Shown piece by piece: positions 33,987 through 43,024 of a stretch of 62,046 nucleotides of DNA (position 1 is its first letter; each line of letters begins with the position of its first letter). Source of the DNA: Caryophanales bacterium UBA1737. Its GTDB lineage: Bacteria > Bacillota_I > Bacilli_A > ML615J-28 > CAG-313. The position numbers were made by a program, and so were the translations under genes. The notes under the pieces are model-generated. The model ran no database searches. It was not told the origin of the DNA and was given only the letters and a program-made list of their open reading frames with translations. The DNA lies in NCBI GenBank assembly GCA_002315915.1, contig DCIB01000006.1, forward strand, positions 1 to 62,046. The letters are read 5' to 3'.

Positions 33987-35873
33987 TTATTTCTTTATTT
34001 CTTTTATATATTTTGTCTTAATTGATAGAGGTTTAAATTCAATTCCTCCACCATCATAGAATTTTCCATAAAATTCAATATATTGTAGTCTACAATCATG
34101 TACATAAGCACTAAGAAGGCCTAATACTAAGTTAAATGCATGACCAGCAATATAAATAAATATACTTAATATAGAACCTATTGCACCAGTGGATGCAACC
34201 ATTCCTCCTAATATATTCATAACATAAGCAACACTTGCACTAGACATAAGTAAAGCCATTATTCTTGAATAAGAAAGTAAATCTCCTAAGAAACTTGTTG
34301 CATCATATAATCCTAAAATTCCTGCAAGGCCACGAGCAATAATATTTTTCTTTTCATGTCCAGCAAATACTAAAATTAATGCAACACCAGTAATACATAA
34401 TACTAGTCCAATAGTTGAAAATGCTTTAAAACTATCGCCAACTAATCCAGCACCTACTCCTGCAAGGCCTATTAATATAAGTATCCATGATGCATCTTTA
34501 CCAAGCATTTCTTGAATTTCTTTTGCTTTAATATGCCTAATAGCTCTAATAATAAGTCCAGTAATAATATGTAATAGACCAACTGCAACACTCAATATAA
34601 GCATTGGTAATGCATCAGTCATAGGACTTATTACAGCATTATAAAAACTTAAACTAAATCCAAAGTAACTATTATAAAAAATACCCCACAAAATAGATGG
34701 TATAGCTGAATATGTAATTACTTTAGCAATATTTAAAGTTCCACCTGTTGGATGAGAAAGTTTAATAAACAAAAATCCTCCAAGTAGCATTACTGCTCCA
34801 TATCCAACATCTCCTACCATCATACCAAATAATATCCAATACCAAATAGACATTACAGGATTTGGATCTATTTCTTTAGAAGATGGAACACTAAACATAT
34901 TAGTTATCGATTCAAACGGTTTAACAAATTTATCATTTATAGTATATGTTGGAACAATTTCATCATCTGATGGATCAGTTAATTCTAAATCATAGGGAAC
35001 ATTAGAATCATTTAAACATTTCTTTAAATTATCAATCTCATTTATTGGAACATATCCGTTAATAACATAAAGCTCTTCTGTTTGTAAATAATCCGCTTTT
35101 AAAACTTCTTTTTCAGATAATAAATAATCAACATATTTTTTAAGTTCTGGTAAAGATGATGTTTTATTTGATATTTCATTATCAAGATTTTTAATATCTA
35201 GTTGAATATTAATTATATTTTCATTAAGGAAATCTATATAATCACACATTAATCCATCATATTTAGGAAGTATAACTGGATTAAACCCGTATTGTTTTAC
35301 AGTATTATATACATCATCATAATCTTCTTTATAAGCGATAAAATATATAGCTGTTAAGTTTTTTGAATTATCTAATATTTGATATATACATGATTTATTT
35401 TCCATTAAATTAGAAAAATCATTTAAAAATTTAGTTTCAATAAATCCAATACTAAAGATTGTAGATTGTGTATTATTAAGTTCATTTAATGAAAGATTTA
35501 AACTTTTCCACGGAATATAATTTTTAATATCGTCGTTATTTTGTTTAATATCTTTAATTTTATTAACTTTATCATCCATTAATTCATCAATTTCTTTAGA
35601 TAAAGTTAATACATCTTTGTTTTCATAAGCTTTTAAATCAGTAATTGTAGATGATAATATATCACCAAATAAAGGCTTTTTTGTAACGTATTGTTCTAAA
35701 TTTTTTATAGTATGATCAATTTTATCAATTAATCCTTCATTCGATAAATTAGAATTTGCGTTATTTTCTTGTTTAATTACCATTAAACAAGAAGCAAGTT
35801 GTATTTGATGAATAATGATATCTAAGTCACTTTTTAAAAAGCCTATTTCTGCTTTTTTAACTTTTTCAATCAT
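33987..35873 (-). CDS. ntpI: V-type ATPase subunit I (a)
   Basis: A 628-residue membrane stator subunit providing the ion half-channels. The N-terminal half (1-340) is cytoplasmic and helical, with a collar of alpha/beta folds; the C-terminal half has about seven membrane helices, starting MSIWYWILFGMMVGDVGYG. A C-terminal helix SYSRIMALLMSSASVAYVMN carries the conserved Arg of the ion path, and FYGKFYDGGGIEFKPL ends the family core. Confidence 0.94.
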   Translation of the reverse strand: MIEKVKKAEIGFLKSDLDIIIHQIQLASCLMVIKQENNANSNLSNEGLIDKIDHTIKNLEQYVTKKPLFGDILSSTITDLKAYENKDVLTLSKEIDELMDDKVNKIKDIKQNNDDIKNYIPWKSLNLSLNELNNTQSTIFSIGFIETKFLNDFSNLMENKSCIYQILDNSKNLTAIYFIAYKEDYDDVYNTVKQYGFNPVILPKYDGLMCDYIDFLNENIINIQLDIKNLDNEISNKTSSLPELKKYVDYLLSEKEVLKADYLQTEELYVINGYVPINEIDNLKKCLNDSNVPYDLELTDPSDDEIVPTYTINDKFVKPFESITNMFSVPSSKEIDPNPVMSIWYWILFGMMVGDVGYGAVMLLGGFLFIKLSHPTGGTLNIAKVITYSAIPSILWGIFYNSYFGFSLSFYNAVISPMTDALPMLILSVAVGLLHIITGLIIRAIRHIKAKEIQEMLGKDASWILILIGLAGVGAGLVGDSFKAFSTIGLVLCITGVALILVFAGHEKKNIIARGLAGILGLYDATSFLGDLLSYSRIMALLMSSASVAYVMNILGGMVASTGAIGSILSIFIYIAGHAFNLVLGLLSAYVHDCRLQYIEFYGKFYDGGGIEFKPLSIKTKYIKEIKK

Positions 35874-35879
35874 ATTATC

Positions 35880-36185
35880 CTACTTCAATATATCTTTTAA
35901 AATAATTTCTTTAACTTTATTAACATTCTTATTATATATTTTATCTAATTCTTTTAGGGATTCATCTGTATCTTTTTTTGCTTGATCTAGAAGATTATTT
36001 TTTTCTATTTCAAAATCTTTATATAATTTTTCAATAGTTATCTTAGTATTATCAATAATTTTCTTTTCCTCTAGTAATGCTTCTTCTTTTGATTTAGACA
36101 AAATATCAAATGCTTTTTTATTTGCATCATCTTTTAGTTTTTTTGCTTTAGCTTCTGCTTCCAAGATAGAATTCATAACAGACAT
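35880..36185 (-). CDS. V-type ATPase peripheral-stalk subunit (H/G-like)
   Basis: A 101-residue, almost entirely helical protein rich in Lys, Glu and Ala, with heptad-like spacing (LEAEAKAKKLKDDANKKAFDIL). It is first in the operon, just before ntpI, where Enterococcus ntpF and archaeal ahaH sit, so it is the likely coiled-coil partner of subunit E. The start is ATG 36185, preceded by GGAGG; the reading frame is open 20 codons further, but that stretch contains the promoter. Confidence 0.85.
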   Translation of the reverse strand: MSVMNSILEAEAKAKKLKDDANKKAFDILSKSKEEALLEEKKIIDNTKITIEKLYKDFEIEKNNLLDQAKKDTDESLKELDKIYNKNVNKVKEIILKDILK

Positions 36186-36216
36186 ATAAAAATCCTCCGT
36201 TAACACAATTATATTT

Positions 36217-36245
36217 ATTATAGCAAATATTATTAATAAAAACAA
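36217..36245 (-). promoter_or_regulatory. Sigma-A promoter of the V-ATPase operon
   Basis: Minus strand TTGTTT (36240-36245), 17-bp spacer, TATAAT (36217-36222), about 30 bases before the first start codon. Confidence 0.7.
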
Positions 36246-36253
36246 TAAATCAT

Positions 36254-36291
36254 AAAAAAGAGAATTAAATTTTTATTTAATCCTCTTTTTT
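36254..36291 (-). terminator. Terminator overlapping the der 3' end
   Basis: AAAAAAGAGNATTAAAT-type arms (36254-36270 and 36275-36291, one mismatch) with a four-base loop. The last codons of der (RKKRIK) form the first arm and the stop lies at the loop, while the minus strand ends in a T-run. Confidence 0.8.
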
Positions 36292-37586
36292 CTTAAAATT
36301 AATTTTATCGGTGATCCTTCAAATTCAAACGCTTGTCTTAATTGATTTTCCAAATATCTTTGATAAGAAAAATGTAAATATTTAGGATCATTAACAAATA
36401 AAACAAATGTAGGTGGTGATGTTTCTACTTGTGATGCGTAATATATACGAAGTCTATCTCCGTTAAATTGTGGAGCAACTTGTAAAAGTGTTGCATCTAA
36501 TAAAACATCATTTAATACATTGGTTTGAACACGTCGAGTATAGTTCTCATATACTTTATCTATTTCTTCAAATATAGTATGAACTCTTTGATTTTTAAGT
36601 GCTGATACAAATACTATTGGAGCATAATCAAGATATACAAATGTATTTCTTATTTTATCAATCCATTCTTGCATTGACTTATCGTCTTTTTTTACTGCAT
36701 CCCATTTATTAACTACTATGATTAATGCTTTTTTAGATTCAATAGCATATCCAGCTACATGTCTATCTTGATCATCGATTCCTCTTGTAGCATCAATTAA
36801 AAATAATACTACATTAGATCTTTCGATTGCTCTCATAGCTCTTAATACACTATATTTTTCAGCATTTTCATAAATTTTACCGCTTTTTCTTATTCCTGCT
36901 GTATCTATAACAGTATAAGTTTTACCATCTTTAATAAAAGATGTATCTATAGCATCTCTTGTAGTTCCTGCAATAGGTGATACAATTACTCTTTCGGTAC
37001 CTAGTATTGCGTTTGTAAGTGAGCTTTTACCAACATTTGGTTGGCCAATTATACAAAAATCAATAGAATCTTTTTTAGGTTTAGATGAAGCAATTGGTAA
37101 TAATTCTACTATTTTATCTAATAAATCACCTATTCCTATGCCATGAATACATGATACAGCAATAACTTCTTCAACACCTAAATTATAAAATTCATAAACA
37201 TTTTCCATGAACTTTACATCATCTATTTTATTTGCGGCAACAATGATTGGTTTATTTGATTTATGTAAGATATTAATTACATCAGAGTCTTCTTTAGTAA
37301 CGCCACATCTTCCATCACATACAAAAACTATTACATCAGCTTCGTCAATAGCAAGTTGAGCTTGGGCTCTAATTTCATCCATGAATGCAGTATTGTTAAG
37401 TTCAATACCACCTGTATCAATAATAGAAAATTCTTGATCAAGCCATACACATTTAGAATAAAGACGATCTCTAGTGATTCCACTTTGATCGTCTGTAATT
37501 GCAAGTTTATCTCCTGCTAATCTATTGAAGAGACTAGATTTTCCAACGTTTGGACGACCGACTATTGCGACTGTCCCATATTTCAT
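36273..37586 (-). CDS. der: Ribosome biogenesis GTPase Der (EngA)
   Basis: A 437-residue tandem GTPase needed for 50S assembly. Two G domains are visible: GRPNVGKSS (about 9-17) with DTGGIE and NKIDD, and GQPNVGKSS (about 182-190) with DTAGIRKSG and NKWDAV. A C-terminal KH-like domain ends in a basic tail LILRKKRIK. It follows rpsA in the conserved cmk-rpsA-der order. Confidence 0.97.
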   Translation of the reverse strand: MKYGTVAIVGRPNVGKSSLFNRLAGDKLAITDDQSGITRDRLYSKCVWLDQEFSIIDTGGIELNNTAFMDEIRAQAQLAIDEADVIVFVCDGRCGVTKEDSDVINILHKSNKPIIVAANKIDDVKFMENVYEFYNLGVEEVIAVSCIHGIGIGDLLDKIVELLPIASSKPKKDSIDFCIIGQPNVGKSSLTNAILGTERVIVSPIAGTTRDAIDTSFIKDGKTYTVIDTAGIRKSGKIYENAEKYSVLRAMRAIERSNVVLFLIDATRGIDDQDRHVAGYAIESKKALIIVVNKWDAVKKDDKSMQEWIDKIRNTFVYLDYAPIVFVSALKNQRVHTIFEEIDKVYENYTRRVQTNVLNDVLLDATLLQVAPQFNGDRLRIYYASQVETSPPTFVLFVNDPKYLHFSYQRYLENQLRQAFEFEGSPIKLILRKKRIK

Positions 37587-37603
37587 AATCTATTACTCTA
37601 TAA

Positions 37604-39028
37604 TTATTTATCTAAATCTATTAAATCACCTAAAGAAAGTGTATCTTTTTCGCCTTCTTCAGCAACAAATTTAGGTTCATCATCAACTTTTTTAACAACT
37701 TCTTTAACTGGTTCTAATGCAGCACGTGCAGATACAACGAGTCTTGCACGACGTGGATCAAAGTCCTGAACTCGAACTTTTACTTCTTTTCCAATAGGAT
37801 GAGCTTCACCAACCATTGAAACACGTTTTTTAGCTGCTACTTCTGATAGTGGTAAGAATCCTACTACACCATTATATGTAACATTAGCTCCTTTTTGTAA
37901 CATAGATGCTACTACTACATTAATGATATCGCCTTTCTTAATATCAAGGTTACCCCATTTATTTTCAGTTAATACTTTATGAGAAAGTGATACACGTTTC
38001 TTTTCATCATCAATGTTAATTACTTTAACACTAATTGTATCTCCTTCTTTTATAACATTATCATAATGTTCAGTGAATAACCATGAGTATTCAGCTCTTG
38101 GCATTAAACCTGAATATTTATCAGTTAAATATATAATTAATCCTGCAGGAATAATTTTTAAAACTTTTCCATCAAATACATCATCTACATGATATTTTTC
38201 TTTTAATAATTCCCATGGATGAGTAGTTAATGCTTTAATAGATAAACCAATATGTTCACCGTTAACTTTTATAACTTTTACTTTTACTTTTTGTCCTACT
38301 TTTAAGGCATTTTCAATTTTATATACTGGGAAGTGATCAATTTCCGAAATATGTAATAATCCTCTTACTAATCCAAGTGATACTATTGCACCATATTGTA
38401 ATAATTGAACTACTTCACCATCTAATACTTGACCAACTTCTACTGCATTAAATGCTGCTTCTTTAGCAAGACGTTTTTCTTTACGTGATGCAGCAAGTGC
38501 TGAAACAGATATAAAATGATTTTCTGCATTAATATAAGTTATTAATACTTCACAATCTTTTCCTTTTGATTTCTTTAATTCATCTTCAGATAATAAACTT
38601 TGACTAAATGGTAAGAATAATCTTGTTTGTTTATAAGATAATTCAGCACCACCTTTTACAACTTTTACAATCTTAGCTGTAAATACTTCATCTGCATCTT
38701 TTAACTCTTGCATAGCAACCATCTTATCTTCTAATGCTTTTTCACGTGCTATACGTTCTTCTTCATCTAAATCAAGTCTAGTTGATAAAGTTAAAAGAAC
38801 AACATCAGTATTTTTGTTATCTTTTCCTATCGACTTAACTTGAGCAGAGTATTCATTTCCTTCACAATATTCTTCATAAAGTGCTGAAGTAGGACGTTCT
38901 TTCATATCTTTTGCATAAATAACTGCTTTAACGCCTTCTTCAATTTCAAGGTAAATTGCGTTATTATTAACGCCTGTAACTGTACCCCTAACAGTTTGTC
39001 CTACAAAGTAATTCTTTGCATCGCTCAT
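37604..39028 (-). CDS. rpsA: S1 RNA-binding domain protein (ribosomal protein S1-like)
   Basis: A 474-residue protein made of about five S1 OB-fold repeats (roughly 8-80, 110-180, 197-265, 275-350, 360-440), for example GQVLDGEVVQLLQYGAIVSLGLVRGLLHISEI. Long S1 proteins in Firmicutes (YpfD) bind mRNA or rRNA, and their equivalence to E. coli S1 is not settled. The C-terminus is acidic. Its ATG overlaps the cmk stop (ATGA), and der follows, which is the standard neighbourhood. Confidence 0.88.
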   Translation of the reverse strand: MSDAKNYFVGQTVRGTVTGVNNNAIYLEIEEGVKAVIYAKDMKERPTSALYEEYCEGNEYSAQVKSIGKDNKNTDVVLLTLSTRLDLDEEERIAREKALEDKMVAMQELKDADEVFTAKIVKVVKGGAELSYKQTRLFLPFSQSLLSEDELKKSKGKDCEVLITYINAENHFISVSALAASRKEKRLAKEAAFNAVEVGQVLDGEVVQLLQYGAIVSLGLVRGLLHISEIDHFPVYKIENALKVGQKVKVKVIKVNGEHIGLSIKALTTHPWELLKEKYHVDDVFDGKVLKIIPAGLIIYLTDKYSGLMPRAEYSWLFTEHYDNVIKEGDTISVKVINIDDEKKRVSLSHKVLTENKWGNLDIKKGDIINVVVASMLQKGANVTYNGVVGFLPLSEVAAKKRVSMVGEAHPIGKEVKVRVQDFDPRRARLVVSARAALEPVKEVVKKVDDEPKFVAEEGEKDTLSLGDLIDLDK

Positions 39029-39681
39029 TTTATTAAGCCCCTTTCATTTACTACATTTAAAATGTGTTCCACAACTTCATCTATTGTTAAAGATGAAGAA
39101 TCAATCCTAACTGCGTCATCTGCACACTTAAGTGGGGAGATTTCGCGTGTCGAGTCTTTAAAATCACGTTCTTCAATTTCTTTTAAAGTTTCTTCTAAAG
39201 ATTTATTAATTCCTTTTTCTAAACGTTCTTTTTGTCTTCTTAAAGCACGGCACATTGGAGATGCATCAAGATATATTTTAACTTCTGCATCAGGTAAGAC
39301 AACAGTTCCTATATCTCTACCATCCATTACCACACTTTTAGAATGTGATATTTTACGTTGATAATCTACTAAGAATTCTCTTACACATTTAATCATAGCT
39401 GGATAAGATGCATTTTCAGTTACTTCAACAGAACGTATTTCTTCTGAAACATCTATTCCATCCATATAAACTTTACCATTTTCAATATCTAAAACAGTAT
39501 CAGATAAAAAATCATAAGAGGAATCTTTTAATAACTCTTTATTAAGACGTAATGCTTTAAGAGTTATTGCTCGATACATTGCACCAGTATCAATATATTC
39601 AATTGATAACTTTTTTGCTAATTCCTTAGCAATAGTTGATTTACCAGCTCCAGCTGGACCATCAAGAGCAATCTTGAACAT
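39025..39681 (-). CDS. cmk: Cytidylate kinase
   Basis: A 218-residue kinase phosphorylating CMP and dCMP. P-loop GPAGAGKST (residues 8-16), EYIDTGAMYRA, MDGRDIGTVVLPDA and the lid region RALRRQKERLEKG are all present. ATG 39681 is chosen because GAGGTG lies eight bases before it; the frame is open 26 codons further through the promoter. It starts the cmk-rpsA-der operon. Confidence 0.97.
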   Translation of the reverse strand: MFKIALDGPAGAGKSTIAKELAKKLSIEYIDTGAMYRAITLKALRLNKELLKDSSYDFLSDTVLDIENGKVYMDGIDVSEEIRSVEVTENASYPAMIKCVREFLVDYQRKISHSKSVVMDGRDIGTVVLPDAEVKIYLDASPMCRALRRQKERLEKGINKSLEETLKEIEERDFKDSTREISPLKCADDAVRIDSSSLTIDEVVEHILNVVNERGLIK

Positions 39682-39718
39682 AAAATTCACCTCAACAATA
39701 TTTATTCTACCATAAAAG

Positions 39719-39746
39719 ATTATAAATTGTATTATTTTAGAAGCAA
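39719..39746 (-). promoter_or_regulatory. Promoter of cmk-rpsA-der
   Basis: Minus strand TTGCTT (39741-39746), 16-bp spacer, TATAAT (39719-39724). It abuts the ABC transporter terminator. Confidence 0.6.
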
Positions 39747-39776
39747 AAAACTCTAACAAAATTTGTTAGAGTTTTT
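39746..39776 (-). terminator. Terminator of the ABC transporter gene
   Basis: AAAAACTCTAACAAA (39746-39760) pairs exactly with 39762-39776; A- and T-runs on both sides make it usable in either direction. Confidence 0.88.
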
Positions 39777-39797
39777 AAATTAATAAAATATTTATAA

Positions 39798-42700
39798 TTA
39801 TTCGCTTCTTAAAGCCGCAACTGGATCTTCATTCGAAGCTTTCATTGATGGAATTAATCCAGAGAATACACTTAAAAATACTGATAAAGAAATCATTATT
39901 AGTGCAGTTAATGGTGTTAAATCTCCAATATTATTTACTCCAAATTTTGAAACGATTGTATTTAATATTAAACATAATCCATATGTAATTAATACACCAA
40001 ATATTCCACTAGATAATCCAGTAATTAAGTTTTCTGATATAAATAGTCTTGATACATCTTTCTTTCTACCACCAAGACTTCTTATTACGCCAATTTCTTT
40101 TACACGTTCCATAACAGAAATATAAGTAATGACTGCTATCATAAAGCATGATACAACTAATGATAATGATGTAAATACAATTAAGGCTATAGTAATTGAT
40201 TCTATTAAAGTATCAATTACAGCAACTATTATACTAATTGTATCAGAATATGTTATTTCAGAATGATTTTTATCTTGATTCCATGCATCTAAATAAGATG
40301 TAATATTATTTTTACATTCAAAATCAAAAGGATATATTTTTATACTTGCAGGAAGTTGTTTAAATACGTATTCATCATTTTCTTTAATAGCTTTTAAACC
40401 ACACAAACTTCTTAAATATGTTGAATTTTGTTCAGAATAATTTACTCCTGTAAGAGATGCAAATAGTCCTGTAAATGATGATGTTAAATCACCATTTAAT
40501 GCAGAAGCATATCCATATGTTTCTTCATTATTATTTTGATGATTAATAAAATCATATGTTACATATACTTGAAAGTTTTTACTATTTACTAAATCGCTTG
40601 TAAAATACTTTTTAAAACCATTTGTAGAATCATTTATTAAATTACTACTTTGAGTATCTTGCATGTACTTTTTTGCAAAACCATTAGTATAATATACTCC
40701 TCTTGATAAACAACCAAATGAAGTACCTTGTTTTTGTCTTAAAATACCTACTACTTTTAATTTCATACCACCATTTGAATCTAAATTATTTATCGTAGAA
40801 GTTGTTTGTTCTGCAGAATATTTGTAAGATTCTATATTTTCGTTAATTTCTTGTTCTGTAAGTGAGGTTTTATATTGAGATGGAGTACTTGTATTTCTAT
40901 CAAAAGTATCTAAATCAGATGTAATGTAAACATTATTATTTGAATCCTTTGTTAAAGTATTTAGATCTAATACCATATAATTATCTGATCCATACATACC
41001 TTTCCAAGTACCAAGAAGTTTTGTGTTATCTGTTAATGTAGAATCTTTAGATCCTTCACGTTGTAAATAAATTACTTTAGCTGAAGAAATATTCATATTT
41101 TCAATTGCGTATCCAGTAAATGAATCAGTTTCTTCATCATATGTTAAACTAACGATCTTAGTAAAACCTGATGTTAACATAAGTGTATATTTAGTATATG
41201 TTTTATTAGATACATTACCATATTCATAAATAGTATTATTTGGTAAATAATAAAATTCTTTATCTAATATATCATCAAATGTAAATGTTGAATTATATGG
41301 ATGACTTTCCATAATAGCATCAATAGCTGTATTCTTTTCTTCTTGTGAAGCATTTGGATTTGCTTTAATATAATCATTCTTTTCTATAGCTGAAATGGCA
41401 ATATTGATAAATGGTTCATGAGCATAAAAACCCATTTGAGCAAGATTTAAATCTGTTAAAGTTGTATCATCTCCTACAACTAACATAATTTCATTTTCCC
41501 CTGTTGCAACTTTAGAACCCGCAATTAAATCATATTGGCTTAAAATATAATCAGTATTTGTAGGAAGTTCTTTCATAAAATCAGTAAATAAGTCTACATA
41601 ACTTGCATAAGAAGAAAATCCTTCTACAGTTTTTAATTCTGCAATATATGATTGAGTTAATCCATTTAAAGAAATATATTTAACTGAATTATCATCATAA
41701 TTCCATGTAGTAAAAATATTATTTGTTACATCAATACCATAGTCATATGAAATAAATGCAGCATCTTCATCACTAATATTATTAATATATTCAACAAATT
41801 CATTATTAATATCATTAGTTTTAGTTTTAGTCATTCCAGTATATGCACTCATCAAATAATTAATCATTGAATCCATTCCAACTTCAGTTGTAGGATCAAA
41901 CTTTAATATTTCTTTTGCGTCATATGAATCAAGACCAGTAATTAAAGAAGTATAATCAACAGTTTCTTCAGCTATACCAATCGGATAACTTGATAACATA
42001 TCATTTTGCATTTTATCTATATAATTATTAACACCAGTAGATACAGCAAGTACAGTTGCAACTCCAATGATACCTATAGATCCAGCTACCATTACTAAAA
42101 TTGTTCTTCTTAATTTATTCATTAAATTAGAAAAAGAAAGTGCTGTAGCTGTAAAGAAACTCATTGATGATTTCTTTTTACTTTTATTATCAATTTCTTT
42201 ATCAGATTTATCTTTATGTTTTATACCTTCAAAAGGATTAGAATCATCAATAATATGCCCATCACTCATACGAACAATTCTTGATGCATAATCATGAGCT
42301 AAATCTGGATTATGAGTAACCATAATAACTAATCTGTCTTTAGCTACTTCTTTTAATAAATCCATTATTTGAACAGAAGTTTCAGAATCTAGTGCACCTG
42401 TTGGTTCATCAGCAAGCAATATTTCAGGATTATTCACTAATGCTCTTGCAATAGCAACACGTTGCATTTGGCCACCAGATAACTGATTAGGTTTTTTATA
42501 ATCTAAACCACCTAAACCAACCCTTGCTAAAGCTTTACTTGCACGTTCTTTTCTTTCCTTCTTTGATATACCACCAATAGTTAACGCTAGTTCAACGTTT
42601 TGGAGCAAGTTTTGATGAGGTATTAAATTATAACTTTGAAACACAAAACCAATAGAATGATTTCTATATGTATCCCAATCACGATCTGAAAACTCTTTTG

Positions 42701-42908
42701 TAGATCTTCCTTCTATAATTAAATCACCTGATGAATACTTATCAAGTCCTCCAATTATATTTAATAAAGTTGTTTTACCACATCCTGAATGACCTAATAT
42801 TGCAACAAATTCATTTTTCCTAAAATTTAAAGTTATGCCACGTAAAGCATGTACACTTTCTTGGTCTTTTATTAAATAATCTTTTTTTACATCAACAAGT
42901 TTTAACAT
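39798..42908 (-). CDS. ABC transporter, fused ATPase and FtsX-type permease with large ectodomain
   Basis: A 1036-residue single-chain transporter. The N-terminal ATPase (1-230) has Walker A GHSGCGKTT (39-47), signature LSGGQMQR and Walker B ILLADEPTGALD, closest to the LolD/MacB/FtsE class. A membrane helix (about 265-290, LVMVAGSIGIIGVATVLAV) precedes some 590 residues of extracellular domain rich in Asn, Ser, Thr and Tyr, then three C-terminal helices of the FtsX domain (IALIVFTSLSLVVSCFM; VKEIGVIRSLGGRKKDV). Such mechanotransmission transporters act outside the membrane rather than moving substrates through it; substrate unknown. Start ATG 42908 follows AGGAAG. Transcribed alone. Confidence 0.88.
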   Translation of the reverse strand: MLKLVDVKKDYLIKDQESVHALRGITLNFRKNEFVAILGHSGCGKTTLLNIIGGLDKYSSGDLIIEGRSTKEFSDRDWDTYRNHSIGFVFQSYNLIPHQNLLQNVELALTIGGISKKERKERASKALARVGLGGLDYKKPNQLSGGQMQRVAIARALVNNPEILLADEPTGALDSETSVQIMDLLKEVAKDRLVIMVTHNPDLAHDYASRIVRMSDGHIIDDSNPFEGIKHKDKSDKEIDNKSKKKSSMSFFTATALSFSNLMNKLRRTILVMVAGSIGIIGVATVLAVSTGVNNYIDKMQNDMLSSYPIGIAEETVDYTSLITGLDSYDAKEILKFDPTTEVGMDSMINYLMSAYTGMTKTKTNDINNEFVEYINNISDEDAAFISYDYGIDVTNNIFTTWNYDDNSVKYISLNGLTQSYIAELKTVEGFSSYASYVDLFTDFMKELPTNTDYILSQYDLIAGSKVATGENEIMLVVGDDTTLTDLNLAQMGFYAHEPFINIAISAIEKNDYIKANPNASQEEKNTAIDAIMESHPYNSTFTFDDILDKEFYYLPNNTIYEYGNVSNKTYTKYTLMLTSGFTKIVSLTYDEETDSFTGYAIENMNISSAKVIYLQREGSKDSTLTDNTKLLGTWKGMYGSDNYMVLDLNTLTKDSNNNVYITSDLDTFDRNTSTPSQYKTSLTEQEINENIESYKYSAEQTTSTINNLDSNGGMKLKVVGILRQKQGTSFGCLSRGVYYTNGFAKKYMQDTQSSNLINDSTNGFKKYFTSDLVNSKNFQVYVTYDFINHQNNNEETYGYASALNGDLTSSFTGLFASLTGVNYSEQNSTYLRSLCGLKAIKENDEYVFKQLPASIKIYPFDFECKNNITSYLDAWNQDKNHSEITYSDTISIIVAVIDTLIESITIALIVFTSLSLVVSCFMIAVITYISVMERVKEIGVIRSLGGRKKDVSRLFISENLITGLSSGIFGVLITYGLCLILNTIVSKFGVNNIGDLTPLTALIMISLSVFLSVFSGLIPSMKASNEDPVAALRSE

Positions 42909-42949
42909 AATAGCACTTCCTAATAATTTATTATTTATATTATAACTAT

Positions 42950-42978
42950 ATTTTAATTCAATAATTAAAAACATGCAA
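42950..42978 (-). promoter_or_regulatory. Promoter of the ABC transporter gene
   Basis: Minus strand TTGCAT (42973-42978), 17-bp spacer, TAAAAT (42950-42955). Confidence 0.5.
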
Positions 42979-42987
42979 TATCTAATT

Positions 42988-43024
42988 AACAAAATGTTTG
43001 GCTTTTAAAGCCATTCATTTTGTT
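42988..43024 (-). terminator. Terminator of parE-parC
   Basis: Arms AACAAAATG and CATTTTGTT enclose a second stem TGGCTT/AAGCCA; the hairpin begins at the base after the parC stop. The T-tract is weak. Confidence 0.6.

Noticed and set aside
42909..42992. N-terminal extensions of the ABC transporter, and likewise of cmk, rnfC, rnfG and the V-ATPase H-like subunit
   Set aside because: Each extension reads through promoter, ribosome binding site or the neighbouring gene, and family alignment starts at the internal ATG.
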